A stretch of DNA of 64,000 nt from Pseudomonas sp. C2B4 (GCF_013359695.1 NZ_JABFMU010000030.1:1-64000), one strand, 5' to 3'. Shown: positions 25,702 through 34,324, counted from the stretch's first letter. Translations and numbers: made by a program. The notes: generated by a model from the sequence alone, not told the origin.

Positions 25702-26415
25702 ATGGAAAAACGTGAAGAACTCTACCGCGGCAAAGCCAAGTCGGTTTACAAGACCGACGACGCTGACCGCTTGATCCTGCTGTTTCGCAACGACACCTCG
25801 GCGTTCGACGGCAAGCGCATCGAGCAGCTCGACCGCAAAGGCATGGTGAACAACAAGTTCAATGCCTTCATCATGCAGAAACTCGAAGCAGCCGGCGTGC
25901 CGACTCAATTCGACAAACTGCTGGGCGACAACGAGTGCCTGGTGAAGAAGCTGGACATGATTCCGGTCGAGTGCGTCGTGCGTAACTACGCTGCCGGCAG
26001 CCTGGTCAAGCGCCTGGGCGTTGAAGAGGGCATGAAGCTCAACCCTTACACCTTCGAACTGTTCCTGAAAGACGACGCCAAGGGCGACCCGTTCATCAAC
26101 GAATCCCACGTCGTGGCATTCGGTTGGGGCACCGCCGAGCAACTGGTCCGCATGAAGGAGCTGTCGCTCAAGGTCAACGAAGTACTGACCAAGCTGTTCG
26201 ACGACGCCGGCCTGCTGCTGGTGGACTTCAAGCTGGAATTCGGCGTGTTCAGCGATGGCTCCATCGTACTGGGTGACGAGTTCAGCCCGGACGGCTGCCG
26301 CCTCTGGGACAAGGACACCAAGAAGAAAATGGACAAGGACCGCTTCCGTCAGGGCCTCGGTGACGTCATCGAAGCCTACGAAGAAGTGGCCAATCGTCTG
26401 GGCGTACCGCTTTAA
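25702..26415 (+). CDS. purC: SAICAR synthetase PurC
   Basis: Joins aspartate to CAIR using ATP in purine synthesis. The 237-residue protein opens with LYRGKAKSVY, the nucleotide-binding glycine-type loop of the family. VRNYAAGSLVKRLG and LGDEFSPDGCRLWD, part of the active site, are also present. It is the last gene of the dapA operon, with tRNA-Ser 84 bases downstream. Confidence 0.97.
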   Translation: MEKREELYRGKAKSVYKTDDADRLILLFRNDTSAFDGKRIEQLDRKGMVNNKFNAFIMQKLEAAGVPTQFDKLLGDNECLVKKLDMIPVECVVRNYAAGSLVKRLGVEEGMKLNPYTFELFLKDDAKGDPFINESHVVAFGWGTAEQLVRMKELSLKVNEVLTKLFDDAGLLLVDFKLEFGVFSDGSIVLGDEFSPDGCRLWDKDTKKKMDKDRFRQGLGDVIEAYEEVANRLGVPL

Positions 26416-26460
26416 CCGACGCAAGCATCTGATAGCACAGAAATATTTCGCGAAAGGGGG

Positions 26461-26489
26461 TTCGCTTCCAGCGAAAGTGTTGTTATGAT
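26461..26489 (+). promoter_or_regulatory. Candidate promoter of tRNA-Ser
   Basis: TATGAT at 26484-26489 is a good -10 box ten bases before the mature 5' end. The weak -35 candidate TTCGCT lies at 26461-26466 with a 17-base spacer, and a GC-rich discriminator (GCGCGCC) follows, as expected for a stringently controlled stable RNA. Confidence 0.5.
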
Positions 26490-26499
26490 GCGCGCCGTT

Positions 26500-26589
26500 G
26501 GAGAGATGCCAGAGTGGCCGAATGGGACGGATTCGAAATCCGTTGTACCTTCACCGGTACCTAGGGTTCGAATCCCTATCTCTCCGCCA
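26500..26589 (+). tRNA. tRNA-Ser (anticodon CGA)
   Basis: A 90-base class II tRNA with acceptor GGAGAGA pairing TCTCTCC, discriminator G and encoded CCA. It has a long variable arm as in serine tRNAs and the T-loop GGTTCGAATCC. The anticodon CGA lies at 26534-26536 in ATTCGAAAT, reading UCG codons. No integrase or att duplication is next to it. A strong terminator follows. Confidence 0.97.
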
Positions 26590-26895
26590 TACATAGAAAA
26601 AGCCCCGTAGCTGAAAAGTTACGGGGCTTTTTTGTTTTCGGCTTTTCTGTCGGAGCGTTGAGCGTCAGATCAAGCATCAATCCCGTGTAAGAAAAATATG
26701 CCGATTCATGGGAAAACTTACCTCTCCCAGTCACTTTATTTACTGACCTCCGAATTCCCTGCGCGCCTTGAGTCTAAAGGGGTTCTCCTCGAAATAATCC
26801 CTGACACTCAATCCCTCCATCTCCAAAAATCTTCTTCTACTCTGGCCTTCGCAGGTCACAGGCCTGTCGTAAACAGCAATCGCAAGGAGCGACCC
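26590..26895. other. Gap between tRNA-Ser and the YegP-like gene
   Basis: 306 bases that hold the tRNA terminator (26599-26633) and then an AT-richer leader. An open frame continues from 26698 into the YegP-like gene, but the only good ribosome binding site is at the ATG at 26896, so the upstream part is treated as non-coding. Confidence 0.6.
26599..26633 (+). terminator. Intrinsic terminator after tRNA-Ser
   Basis: AAAGCCCCGTA and TACGGGGCTTT form an 11-pair stem around a ten-base loop, ending in six T. The A-run on the left makes it usable in both directions. Confidence 0.93.
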
Positions 26896-27087
26896 ATGTA
26901 TTTTGAGATCTACAGGCAAACCCGTGGCACCCTTCTGACCGGTAAAGGCCAGTGGCGGTGGCGTTTACGGGCGGGAAATCATGAAACGATTGCCAGTGGC
27001 GAGGCTTACGTCAACCGGTCGGATTGCGTGCATGCGATCAATTTGATCAAAGGGACTTGCGATCAGACCCCTATCAAGGAAATTTAG
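26896..27087 (+). CDS. YegP-family (DUF1508) small protein
   Basis: A 63-residue protein containing one YegP/DUF1508 unit: FEIYRQTRGTLLTGKGQWRWRL, then GNHETIASGEAYVNRSDCVHAIN. Such units form small beta-rich folds; no molecular role is established. The ATG at 26896 is chosen over an upstream in-frame start because AGGAG lies seven bases before it. Most relatives carry two tandem units; this has one, with a truncated second strand set. It converges on a 68-residue unknown gene, the two sharing a hairpin terminator. Confidence 0.75.
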   Translation: MYFEIYRQTRGTLLTGKGQWRWRLRAGNHETIASGEAYVNRSDCVHAINLIKGTCDQTPIKEI

Positions 27088-27099
27088 GCTCGGCGCGGT

Positions 27100-27127
27100 G
27101 AAGCTGCTCTGCAAGAGCAGCTTCATT
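27100..27127. terminator. Hairpin between convergent small genes
   Basis: GAAGCTGCTCT and AGAGCAGCTTC are perfect 11-base arms around GCA. A short ATTTC tail follows on the plus strand. It can end both the YegP-like gene and the minus-strand gene at 27142. Confidence 0.8.
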
Positions 27128-27141
27128 TCAGTCGGGCGGCC

Positions 27142-27348
27142 TCAGGGTTGCGAGTGGCCCAGCTTTCTTTTGATCAGATCGTAGACGTCTTTGTGGGTAG
27201 AGTTGTGCAGGGATTTATCCTTGCAGGCCGATGCCAGGAAGGTTTTGACCTCTTCCTTGGCGTGAGGGTAAAGACCGGCAACGTAGTCGGCTTCGTGAGG
27301 CTGGGTGCAGTTGAAGTGTTTGTCGTCTTTTGCTTTATCTCTAGCCAT
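27142..27348 (-). CDS. Conserved hypothetical small protein
   Basis: A 68-residue, highly charged soluble protein (many K, D, H) with two cysteines and no signal or membrane segment. I do not recognise a family. The start is supported by AAAGGAGC a few bases before the ATG. It reads like a small helical protein, with KEEVKTFLASACKDKSLHN and HKDVYDLIKRKLGHSQ as probable helices. It stands alone between a convergent YegP-like gene and a divergent LysR gene. Confidence 0.6.
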   Translation of the reverse strand: MARDKAKDDKHFNCTQPHEADYVAGLYPHAKEEVKTFLASACKDKSLHNSTHKDVYDLIKRKLGHSQP

Positions 27349-27592
27349 CAGGCTGCTCCTTTAGTTTGATGGATTGTGAGTAACCAGGCCGGTATCGCCC
27401 GGCACTTCCTGAGCTTAGGAACGCCTGTCGTTCCCGCCAGATGAGCAACTGAATCAGGAAGAGGATGTAGGACGCGTCGCGTGCTCGCATTTGCATTAAA
27501 CGCAAAATACTTGCGGCACGCCTTCAGTCGCATAGACGCCGGTTGCGACACCTCCCTACACTGTCGCTAGTGAATGGGCGCGGGGGCAATGG

Positions 27593-28519
27593 ATGAATCG
27601 CAACGAACTACGCAAGGCCGACATCAACCTGATGGTGGTGTTTGAAACGCTGATGCTTGAGCGCAATGTCACCAAGGTGGCCAAGAAGTTGTTTCTCGGG
27701 CAGCCCACCATCAGTTCGGCACTCAACCGCTTGCGTACGATGTTCAACGATCCGTTGTTCATTCGCGTCGGTCATCGCATGGAGCCAACGGCCCGGGCCG
27801 AAGAAATCTTTCGGCACCTGTCGCCGGCGCTGGATTCGTTGTCGGTGGCGTTGAGCCTCACCCATGACTTCGACCCGAGCAGCAGCACCATGACATTTCG
27901 TATCGGCATGTCTGACGATGTCGAATACGGACTGTTACCGCCGTTCCTGCACGCGCTGCGCCAGGAGGCGCCGAAGGTGGTGTTCGTGGTGCAGAATGTC
28001 GATCACTGGCGGATTTCCGATTTGCTGGCGTCAGGCGATATAACAGTAGGTATTACCCAGAGTCGCGGTCTGCCGGCCAATGCCAAGCGCAAATTGTTGC
28101 GACACATCTATCCCAGTGTGCTGCGTGCCGATGCGTCCGATACACCACTGACCCTCGACGAATACTGCTCGCGGCCGCATGTGCTGGTGTCCCATATCGC
28201 CAATGTCAGCGGGTTCGCCGATGAATGGCTGGCCCAGATCGGTCGTTCTCGTCAGGTGGTGCTTTCGGTGCCGCAATACAGTTCGTTGCCGGCGTTGCTG
28301 GCCGGGACGGATCTGATCGCCAGCCTGCCGGATTACACCGCCGAGGCGATGGCGGCGTCCGGCCAGTTGTACAAGGAGGCATTTCCCTTCAAGACCCCGA
28401 CCCTTGAGCTGTCCATGGTCTGGCTCAGTCATGTCGACAGCGATCCTGCCGAACGCTGGCTGCGCTCACGACTTGAAACGTTCATGGGAGAGCGCAATCT
28501 GCTGTCGCTGCCCCAGTGA
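27593..28519 (+). CDS. LysR-family transcriptional regulator
   Basis: LTTR of 308 residues. The winged helix is at the N-terminus (NVTKVAKKLFLGQPTISSALNRLR, about 24-47) and the co-inducer domain from about 95. It resembles the NodD/PcaQ-like group in starting with RKADINLMVVFETLM. It sits 57 bases upstream of a 5-carboxymethyl-2-hydroxymuconate isomerase-like gene on the same strand, so it may regulate or be cotranscribed with it, although LTTRs usually control divergent targets. Ligand unknown. Confidence 0.88.
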   Translation: MNRNELRKADINLMVVFETLMLERNVTKVAKKLFLGQPTISSALNRLRTMFNDPLFIRVGHRMEPTARAEEIFRHLSPALDSLSVALSLTHDFDPSSSTMTFRIGMSDDVEYGLLPPFLHALRQEAPKVVFVVQNVDHWRISDLLASGDITVGITQSRGLPANAKRKLLRHIYPSVLRADASDTPLTLDEYCSRPHVLVSHIANVSGFADEWLAQIGRSRQVVLSVPQYSSLPALLAGTDLIASLPDYTAEAMAASGQLYKEAFPFKTPTLELSMVWLSHVDSDPAERWLRSRLETFMGERNLLSLPQ

Positions 28520-28576
28520 ATAGGGCAGCGCTTTGTTACATGTACGACCTTTTTACCAACCTACAGGAGTTACGCC

Positions 28577-28942
28577 ATGCCTCACCTGCACCTGGAATAC
28601 ACCGCCAACCTGCCAGATCTGAATGCCGATGTGGCGTTGATACGGCTCAATAATGCGTTGGTGGGGTCTGGCCAGTTCGGTGCCGAGTTCGACATCAAGA
28701 GTCGCGCGGTGAAGGTCGAGACGTTCAAGGTCGGTACCGCATTGGCGGAGCGGGCGTTCGTGCATGTGAAGCTGGCACTGTTGAGCGGGCGTTCACCGCA
28801 GATCAAGCAGCAGTTGTCCGCAAGCCTGCTGGCGGTGGTGAAGGATCTGTGTGAATGGCCGGCGGGCGTTGAGGTCCAGTTGTGTGTAGAGATTCTCGAC
28901 ATCGATCGCGAGTCGTACACCAAGACCGCCATCGGCGTGTAG
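28577..28942 (+). CDS. 5-carboxymethyl-2-hydroxymuconate isomerase-like protein
   Basis: A 121-residue tautomerase-superfamily protein. It starts MPHLHLEYTANL, so after Met removal Pro1 is exposed as the catalytic base, the hallmark of the family. CHMI works in homoprotocatechuate breakdown after ring cleavage, but no other gene of that pathway is in the window, so this may be a stand-alone tautomerase with another substrate. AGGAG precedes the ATG. It follows a LysR gene. Confidence 0.82.
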   Translation: MPHLHLEYTANLPDLNADVALIRLNNALVGSGQFGAEFDIKSRAVKVETFKVGTALAERAFVHVKLALLSGRSPQIKQQLSASLLAVVKDLCEWPAGVEVQLCVEILDIDRESYTKTAIGV

Positions 28943-28963
28943 GGGCGAGCTTGCTCGTGATGG
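28943..28963. repeat. Decayed REP remnant
   Basis: GGGCGAGCTTGCTCGTGATG resembles one arm of the REP unit with several changes. It directly abuts the stop of the isomerase gene. Confidence 0.55.
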
Positions 28964-29091
28964 TGTATCAGCCGTTTGGATGATGCGGGCACACTATCGG
29001 GCACAGCTCCCTGGAGCGGGCGTATTGGAATGACCTGAACCCGAGCTGAATCATTCTCAAATAATCCGGAACTTTCATAAGAATCTAAAAG

Positions 29092-29116
29092 GCCAACTAA
29101 TCGTTGGCTTCTTTTT
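29092..29116 (+). terminator. Hairpin with T-rich tail in the eptA leader
   Basis: GCCAAC and GTTGGC form a six-pair stem around TAATC, followed by TTCTTTTT. It lies about 100 bases before the eptA ATG. It may end transcripts from the upstream isomerase gene or act as a leader terminator for eptA. Confidence 0.6.
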
Positions 29117-29217
29117 CACAAAAAATTGATGGTCGTCTGCCTAAAGTTAGTGTTGTCACGGTAAATGAAATTTTCACATTTGCCGAGGGCACTTCTTTTC
29201 AGGAACAGCCAATCATC

Positions 29218-30867
29218 ATGTTGAAGATTAAAGCCGTGCGCCCGGAGTGGATGACACTGATTGCCAGCGCCTTTTTATTGACTGCCTTCAATTTGGTGTT
29301 ATGGCAACACCTGTTTGAAATCACTGCGGCAGACGGCAGGGGCATCGTCATGCGCCTGGCGTTCGGGGCGATGATCCTCGCGGCCTTCAATATTGTGCTT
29401 ACCCTGCTGGCGTTCCGTCCCCTGATGAAGCCGGCCCTGACATTGTTGTTCATGATCAGTGCAGGCGTGGCGTACTTCATGAGCCAATATGGTGTATTGA
29501 TCGACGCTGGCATGCTGCGCAACTTTGCTGAAACCAATGTCACGGAAGTGCGTGGCTTACTGTCGATAAAGTTGCTGTTTTATATTGTGCTGCTTGGTGT
29601 TTTGCCATCGTGGGTGTTGTGGAAGACGCCAGTTAACTATCGTCGTTGGCATCGTGAATTATTAAGTAAGGTTGTGGTGAGTGTCGCATCGGTGGCGGTG
29701 ATTGGTGGTGTGGCACTGATTAATTATCAGGGCCTTTCGTCGCTGTTTCGCAACCACCATGAGTTGCGCCTGATGGTGGTGCCAAGCAACTACATTGGTG
29801 CTTCATTCGGTTACTTGCGTGAGCAGGTCGCTTCTGCGCGACAACCTTTCGTCAAAGTCGGTGAAGACGCCCAGCGAAATCCTGCCTGGCAAAACCATGG
29901 CCGCAAATCCCTGACGGTATTGGTGGTGGGCGAAAGTGCCCGGGCGGAGAACTTCGGAATCCTCGGTTATGACCGCGACACCACGCCAAAACTGGAAAAA
30001 GAGGCAGGTCTGATCGCGTTTACCGATGTGCATTCCTGCGGCACGGAAACCGCCGTATCGGTGCCCTGCATGTTTTCCAATATGGGTCGCAAGGATTACA
30101 ACGCCAGCAAGGCGAAAAATGAAGAAGGCTTGCTGGATGTGCTCAAGCGTGCCGGGCTTGATGTGATCTGGCGCGACAACCAGTCCGGCTGCAAAGGTAC
30201 TTGCGACCGGGTGACACTCGACGATGTCAGCAACCTGAAAGACCCGGTGTTGTGCGCCAACAGTGAATGCCGCGATGAAATCCTCCTGCAAGGTCTGCAG
30301 CACTTTATCGATAACCTGGATAAAGACACGGTCCTGGTGTTGCACCAGATGGGCAGTCACGGCCCGGAATACTTCAAACGCTACCCGAAAGAGTACGAAC
30401 GCTTTACCCCGGTCTGTGAAAGCAATGCGCTGAACAATTGCAGTCGCGAAAGTATCGTCAACGGCTACGACAACACACTGGTCTACACCGATCATGTGCT
30501 GTCGACCCTGATCGATCTGCTGCGCAGCAACCAGGACAAGGTCGATACCGCGATGCTGTACCTGTCGGATCACGGTGAATCCCTGGGTGAGTACAACCTG
30601 TTCCTGCACGGCACGCCTTACATGCTTGCGCCGGATCAACAGAAGCATGTGGCGATGCTGGCCTGGTTCTCTGACAGCTATCAAAAATCATTTTCAGTGG
30701 ACACCCATTGCCTGCAACTGAGCCGTGAAAAGCCGCTGAGCCAGGACAATCTGTTCCATTCGATGCTGGGGCTGCTGGAGGTCAGCAGCAAGGTCTACAA
30801 CCAGGATCTGGATATGTTTGCCGGTTGCCGTGGCGCGGTAATCGACGGCGTGTTGGCCAAGGAATGA
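29218..30867 (+). CDS. eptA: Lipid A phosphoethanolamine transferase EptA
   Basis: Inner-membrane enzyme of 549 residues that adds phosphoethanolamine to lipid A, lowering charge and polymyxin binding. There are five N-terminal membrane segments (to about 175), then a periplasmic sulfatase-like domain. Zinc ligand E239 (VGESARAE) and nucleophile T278 in SCGTETAVSVPCMFS are present, with a Cys274-Cys284 pair like that of EptA/MCR enzymes. Later ligands lie in SDHGESLGE and LHGTPY. AGGAAC precedes the ATG, so a start 38 codons upstream is rejected. Native-looking codon use argues against recent acquisition. Confidence 0.94.
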   Translation: MLKIKAVRPEWMTLIASAFLLTAFNLVLWQHLFEITAADGRGIVMRLAFGAMILAAFNIVLTLLAFRPLMKPALTLLFMISAGVAYFMSQYGVLIDAGMLRNFAETNVTEVRGLLSIKLLFYIVLLGVLPSWVLWKTPVNYRRWHRELLSKVVVSVASVAVIGGVALINYQGLSSLFRNHHELRLMVVPSNYIGASFGYLREQVASARQPFVKVGEDAQRNPAWQNHGRKSLTVLVVGESARAENFGILGYDRDTTPKLEKEAGLIAFTDVHSCGTETAVSVPCMFSNMGRKDYNASKAKNEEGLLDVLKRAGLDVIWRDNQSGCKGTCDRVTLDDVSNLKDPVLCANSECRDEILLQGLQHFIDNLDKDTVLVLHQMGSHGPEYFKRYPKEYERFTPVCESNALNNCSRESIVNGYDNTLVYTDHVLSTLIDLLRSNQDKVDTAMLYLSDHGESLGEYNLFLHGTPYMLAPDQQKHVAMLAWFSDSYQKSFSVDTHCLQLSREKPLSQDNLFHSMLGLLEVSSKVYNQDLDMFAGCRGAVIDGVLAKE

Positions 30868-30939
30868 TGCGCCGGTCTTATTTTCACGCAACGGCCGCTC
30901 ACCGGCGGCCAGTCAAGGGATCCCCAAGAGCTATAGAAC

Positions 30940-31602
30940 ATGTCTGCCCAGTGTCCATCCGCTATTGAGCTTGAGTTTGTCCGGCGCTACGACCAGGAAC
31001 ACGCCCGCGTCTGTTCACAGCCGCGCGCGCAGACCCTGACCGGGCGGTTGGCACTCTGGCGTGAGGAACAACTGGTGCGTCATGCACTCAAGGTCGCGGG
31101 CGAGCCTGGGCTGATCCTCGATGTGGCGTGCGGTGTCGGACGCTTCTGGCCGATGCTGGCCGAGCACGCGAACCGGGTGATTCTGGCATCCGATCCCTCC
31201 CAGAGCATGCTCGACCATGCCCGAACCCACCATTCACCGAGTCTGTTGAGGCGGGTCAGAACCTTTCAAGGTTCAGCCTTCTCCATTGGCCTTTCGGAGA
31301 ATGCGGTTGACTGCATTTTTTGCATGCAACTGTTTCAACACATCGCCAACCCTGATCATCGTTTGGCAATGCTTGGCGAGTTTCACCGGGTCAGTCGCGA
31401 TACGGTGATTGTGGCAGTGCGAGCCGGTGGTCGTTTCAAGGCTCGGCATGCCGACGTGGAGGGGCTCGCAGACCGACCACTGGTGAGCAGGATTGAAGTG
31501 GAAACCGAGTTCAAGCGGGCGGGCTTTCGTTTGCTCAGCCATCAGGATTTTCTGCCCGGTTGCGCGCCAATGCGGGTTTACGTGTTGCGCAAGGTCGGTT
31601 AG
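30940..31602 (+). CDS. Class I SAM-dependent methyltransferase
   Basis: A 220-residue protein with a Rossmann methyltransferase core. Motif I is LILDVACGVGRFWPML (near 58-73), the acidic end of strand 2 is ASDPSQSMLDHAR, and motif IV is VDCIFCMQLFQH. Substrate not recognisable. It lies 72 bases after eptA on the same strand, so it could be cotranscribed and act in envelope or lipid chemistry, but that is only positional inference. Confidence 0.8.
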   Translation: MSAQCPSAIELEFVRRYDQEHARVCSQPRAQTLTGRLALWREEQLVRHALKVAGEPGLILDVACGVGRFWPMLAEHANRVILASDPSQSMLDHARTHHSPSLLRRVRTFQGSAFSIGLSENAVDCIFCMQLFQHIANPDHRLAMLGEFHRVSRDTVIVAVRAGGRFKARHADVEGLADRPLVSRIEVETEFKRAGFRLLSHQDFLPGCAPMRVYVLRKVG

Positions 31603-31725
31603 CTCGGCTTTGTCGGACTATTCTTTTTGTTAAGCAGGTATTTTCGCTAAAGCTCTTGTTCAGTGGATGCGCGGAAATCGCTGGTGGCGATATATACTGC
31701 GCGCCATTCTTCAAGGGAGAGCCGT

Positions 31726-32859
31726 GTGGCCATCGATATTCACTGGATTCGCGACAACGATAGCCTCGGCCGGTTTTGCGCCGAATGGCAGCAGCTGCCC
31801 TACGTTGCCCTCGACACCGAATTCATGCGGGTCGACACCTTCTATCCGATTGCTGGCCTGTTACAGGTCGGCGACGGCACGCGCGCCTACCTGATTGACC
31901 CCCTGACCATCGACAACTGGCAACCTCTTGCCGTGTTGCTGGAAAACCCGGCGGTGGTCAAGGTCCTCCATGCCTGCAGCGAAGACCTGGAAGTCCTGTT
32001 GCGCCTGACCGGCAGCCTGCCGGCGCCGTTGTTCGACACGCAACTGGCTGCCGCTTACCTGAACCTGGGTTTTTCCATGGGCTATTCACGGCTCGTGCAG
32101 GAAGTGCTTGGTATCGACTTGCCCAAAGGCGAAACCCGTTCCGACTGGCTGCAACGTCCGCTTTCCGAAACACAGATCAGCTATGCCGCTGAAGATGCCG
32201 TGCATCTGGCGGAGGTTTTCATACAGCTGCGTCCGAAGCTTTCCGAAGCGAAATACGCCTGGGTCCTGGAAGACGGTGCCGAGCTGGTGGCCAACCTGCG
32301 CCGCGAGACCGATCCGTACGAGGTCTATCGCGATGCCAAGCTGGCCTGGAAACTGTCCCGCGCACAACTTGCCGTATTGCGTGAACTCTGTGCCTGGCGT
32401 GAGACAGAGGCCCGTGCCCGTGATCTGCCGCGCAACCGGATCATCCGCGAGCATTCGCTGTGGCCTCTGGCGCGTACGCAACCGGACAACCTCGGTGCAT
32501 TGGCGAAAATAGAAGACATGCACCCGCGGACCGTGCGTCAGGACGGCGAATTTCTGCTTGATCTGATCAAGCGCTCTGGCAGTGTGTCGCCTGATCAATG
32601 GCCGCCCGCCGTGCCGGAGCCGCTGCCGGTGGATGCCGCCGCACTGCTCAAGCAGATGAAAGCCATCGGCCAGGCCGAGGCCGAGCGCCTGAACATTGCG
32701 CCAGAGCTGATGCTGCGCAAGAAAACCCTGGAGGCGCTGCTCAAGAGCGGCTTCCCCAATGGACCTTACCAATTGCCTGATTCATTGCGTGGCTGGCGCC
32801 GCGAATTGATGGGCCAGGCGCTGCTCGACAGCCTGGTCACCGCCGGAGAACAGCCTTGA
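31726..32859 (+). CDS. rnd: Ribonuclease D
   Basis: 3'-5' exoribonuclease that trims tRNA and other stable RNA ends. DEDD exonuclease residues are visible: D30/E32 in VALDTEF, the Asp in HACSEDLEVL, and YAAEDAVHLAEVF. HRDC helices follow from about 210. The 377-residue length is right. The start is taken as GTG at 31726, six bases after AAGGGAGA, giving MAIDIHWIRDN; an upstream in-frame ATG at 31663 has no ribosome binding site. It overlaps ycgL by four bases. Confidence 0.94.
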   Translation: MAIDIHWIRDNDSLGRFCAEWQQLPYVALDTEFMRVDTFYPIAGLLQVGDGTRAYLIDPLTIDNWQPLAVLLENPAVVKVLHACSEDLEVLLRLTGSLPAPLFDTQLAAAYLNLGFSMGYSRLVQEVLGIDLPKGETRSDWLQRPLSETQISYAAEDAVHLAEVFIQLRPKLSEAKYAWVLEDGAELVANLRRETDPYEVYRDAKLAWKLSRAQLAVLRELCAWRETEARARDLPRNRIIREHSLWPLARTQPDNLGALAKIEDMHPRTVRQDGEFLLDLIKRSGSVSPDQWPPAVPEPLPVDAAALLKQMKAIGQAEAERLNIAPELMLRKKTLEALLKSGFPNGPYQLPDSLRGWRRELMGQALLDSLVTAGEQP

Positions 32860-33149
32860 AACGTATTTGCTCTATCTACCGTAGTTCGAAGAAAAACGAA
32901 ATGTACCTCTATGTGCTCAAAAGCGACGCACTGGAGCGTGTACCGGAACCCCTGATGGCCGCCTTCGGTAAAGCCATCCATGCTTTTGACCTGGTGCTGA
33001 CCCCCGAGCGCAAGCTGTCGCGCGAGGACATCACCGTCGTGCTGGAGAACCTCGAGAAGCAGGGTTACCACCTGCAAATGCCGCCGGCCGAAGAAGAGTA
33101 CATCGAGCACTTGCCGGAAGAGTTGTTGCGACGCAACGACCCGGTCTGA
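32856..33149 (+). CDS. YcgL-domain protein
   Basis: A 97-residue YcgL-family protein (KRICSIYRSSKKNEMYLYV at the start). It starts with TTG overlapping the rnd stop by four bases, so it is translationally coupled to RNase D, an arrangement also seen in P. aeruginosa. Function not established; the coupling suggests an RNA-related or regulatory role. A small hairpin (33157-33177) follows. Confidence 0.88.
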   Translation: MKRICSIYRSSKKNEMYLYVLKSDALERVPEPLMAAFGKAIHAFDLVLTPERKLSREDITVVLENLEKQGYHLQMPPAEEEYIEHLPEELLRRNDPV

Positions 33150-33156
33150 TGCCAGG

Positions 33157-33177
33157 AAGGCTCTGTTCAGAGCCTTT
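33157..33177 (+). terminator. Hairpin after ycgL
   Basis: AAGGCTCTG and CAGAGCCTT form a nine-pair stem with a two-base loop, followed by TGTG. The T-run is short, so termination may be partial. Confidence 0.55.
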
Positions 33178-33215
33178 GTGAAACACTGGAATGATTTTGG
33201 CGATGGCCACACCGA

Positions 33216-33249
33216 TGCAGCAACTTTGCATCGGCGGCCGTTTGCAGCG
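33216..33249 (+). promoter_or_regulatory. Leader hairpin before the 2-hydroxyacid dehydrogenase
   Basis: CCGATGCA and TGCATCGG form an eight-pair stem around a seven-base loop, and flanking GGCC/GGCC extend it. It ends 19 bases before the next ATG, and a T-run (33253-33258) precedes the ribosome binding site. It could be a terminator for ycgL or a leader control element. Confidence 0.45.
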
Positions 33250-33268
33250 TTTTTTGAAAGGTTGAAGC

Positions 33269-34201
33269 ATGCGCGTTCTGATTGCTGAACACGACCACCC
33301 TGTGTACGCCCAACTGCTGCGCGAGGCAGCGCCGGAGCTGGAAGTGCTGACCAGCGGTGACTCCGCCGAACTGGCCCGCCAGGCCGCCGAATGTCCGGTC
33401 TGGCTCGGCCAGCCCGACCTGCTGGCGACCCTGCTGCGTCAAGGCCACCAGCCACACTGGCTGCAATCGACCTGGGCGGGCATCACGCCGCTGCTGGCCG
33501 ATGGCCTGCCGCGTAACTATCGCCTGACACGCGCGGTAGGGATTTTTGGCCAGGTCATGGCGGAGTACGTGCTCACCTACATGCTCGGACATGAACGTGA
33601 AGTGCTGGCGCGGCTGGTCAGCCAGGTCGAGCGCAAATGGGACAGTCGCCATGGCCAGAGTCTGGCGGGGCGCAAGGTGCTGATCGTCGGCACCGGTGAT
33701 ATCGGGCAGACGGTGGCGCAGTTCCTCGTCCCCTTTGGTGTCGAGCTGTATGGCATCGCCAGTGAAGCCCGCGAGCAAGCACCGTTTGCTGAAGTCGGCT
33801 CGCTGGCCGACTTGCCACGCTTGGTGGGGCAGGTGGATTACGTCGTGAATCTGCTGCCAAATACCCCGAACACCCACGATATCTACAATGCAGCGCTGTT
33901 CAAGCAATTCAAACCGACTGGATTGTTCATCAACGTGGGGCGCGGCGTGGCGGTGGTCGATGCGGATCTCGTGGAAGCCTTGAAAGAAGGGCATCTGGCC
34001 GGGGCGGTGATTGATGTTTGCCGTCAGGAGCCGTTACCGCAGCGTCATCCGTTCTGGACCGCTTGGGGTCTGCTGCTGACCGGCCACAGTTCGGCGCCGA
34101 CTTCGCCATCCTTGATGGTGAAGCTGTTTGTCGAAAACCTGCGGGCGTATCAGGCGGGTGAGGCGTTGCGCGGGGAAGTGGATTTCAATCGCGGCTATTG
34201 A
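33269..34201 (+). CDS. D-2-hydroxyacid dehydrogenase (glyoxylate/hydroxypyruvate reductase type)
   Basis: NAD(P)H-dependent oxidoreductase of 310 residues. The nucleotide fold is VLIVGTGDIGQTVAQFL (near 135-151). The catalytic Arg lies in INVGRGVAVVD, the Glu in CRQEPLP and the His in TGHSSAPT. It most resembles the GhrA/YcdW branch that reduces glyoxylate or hydroxypyruvate, but the acyl substrate cannot be fixed. Two hairpins lie in the 119-base gap after ycgL, and a REP pair follows the stop. Confidence 0.86.
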   Translation: MRVLIAEHDHPVYAQLLREAAPELEVLTSGDSAELARQAAECPVWLGQPDLLATLLRQGHQPHWLQSTWAGITPLLADGLPRNYRLTRAVGIFGQVMAEYVLTYMLGHEREVLARLVSQVERKWDSRHGQSLAGRKVLIVGTGDIGQTVAQFLVPFGVELYGIASEAREQAPFAEVGSLADLPRLVGQVDYVVNLLPNTPNTHDIYNAALFKQFKPTGLFINVGRGVAVVDADLVEALKEGHLAGAVIDVCRQEPLPQRHPFWTAWGLLLTGHSSAPTSPSLMVKLFVENLRAYQAGEALRGEVDFNRGY

Positions 34202-34217
34202 GTCCGCCAGAATCAGC

Positions 34218-34307
34218 TGTGGGAGCGAACCTGCTCGCGAAAGCGGAGTGTCAGTCACTATAGGTTTCGACTGGCATGCCGTCTTCGCGAGCAGGCTCGC
34301 TCCCACA
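34218..34307. repeat. REP-like inverted pair
   Basis: Two REP units in tail-to-tail orientation (left arm reversed relative to most pairs) between the convergent dehydrogenase and nitroreductase genes. Confidence 0.86.
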
Positions 34308-34324
34308 TTGGTTTGCGGTGTGGC

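Noticed and set aside
26500..26589. tRNA-Ser as an integration site for a mobile island
   Set aside because: No integrase, no duplicated tRNA 3' end and ordinary genes follow.
29068..29088. GGAACTT followed by TCTAA upstream of eptA, as an AlgU promoter
   Set aside because: The spacer is nine bases; AlgU promoters need about 16 to 17.
29218..30867. eptA as an acquired mcr-type resistance gene
   Set aside because: Base and codon use match the neighbours, no insertion sequence is nearby, and chromosomal eptA genes are normal in Pseudomonas.
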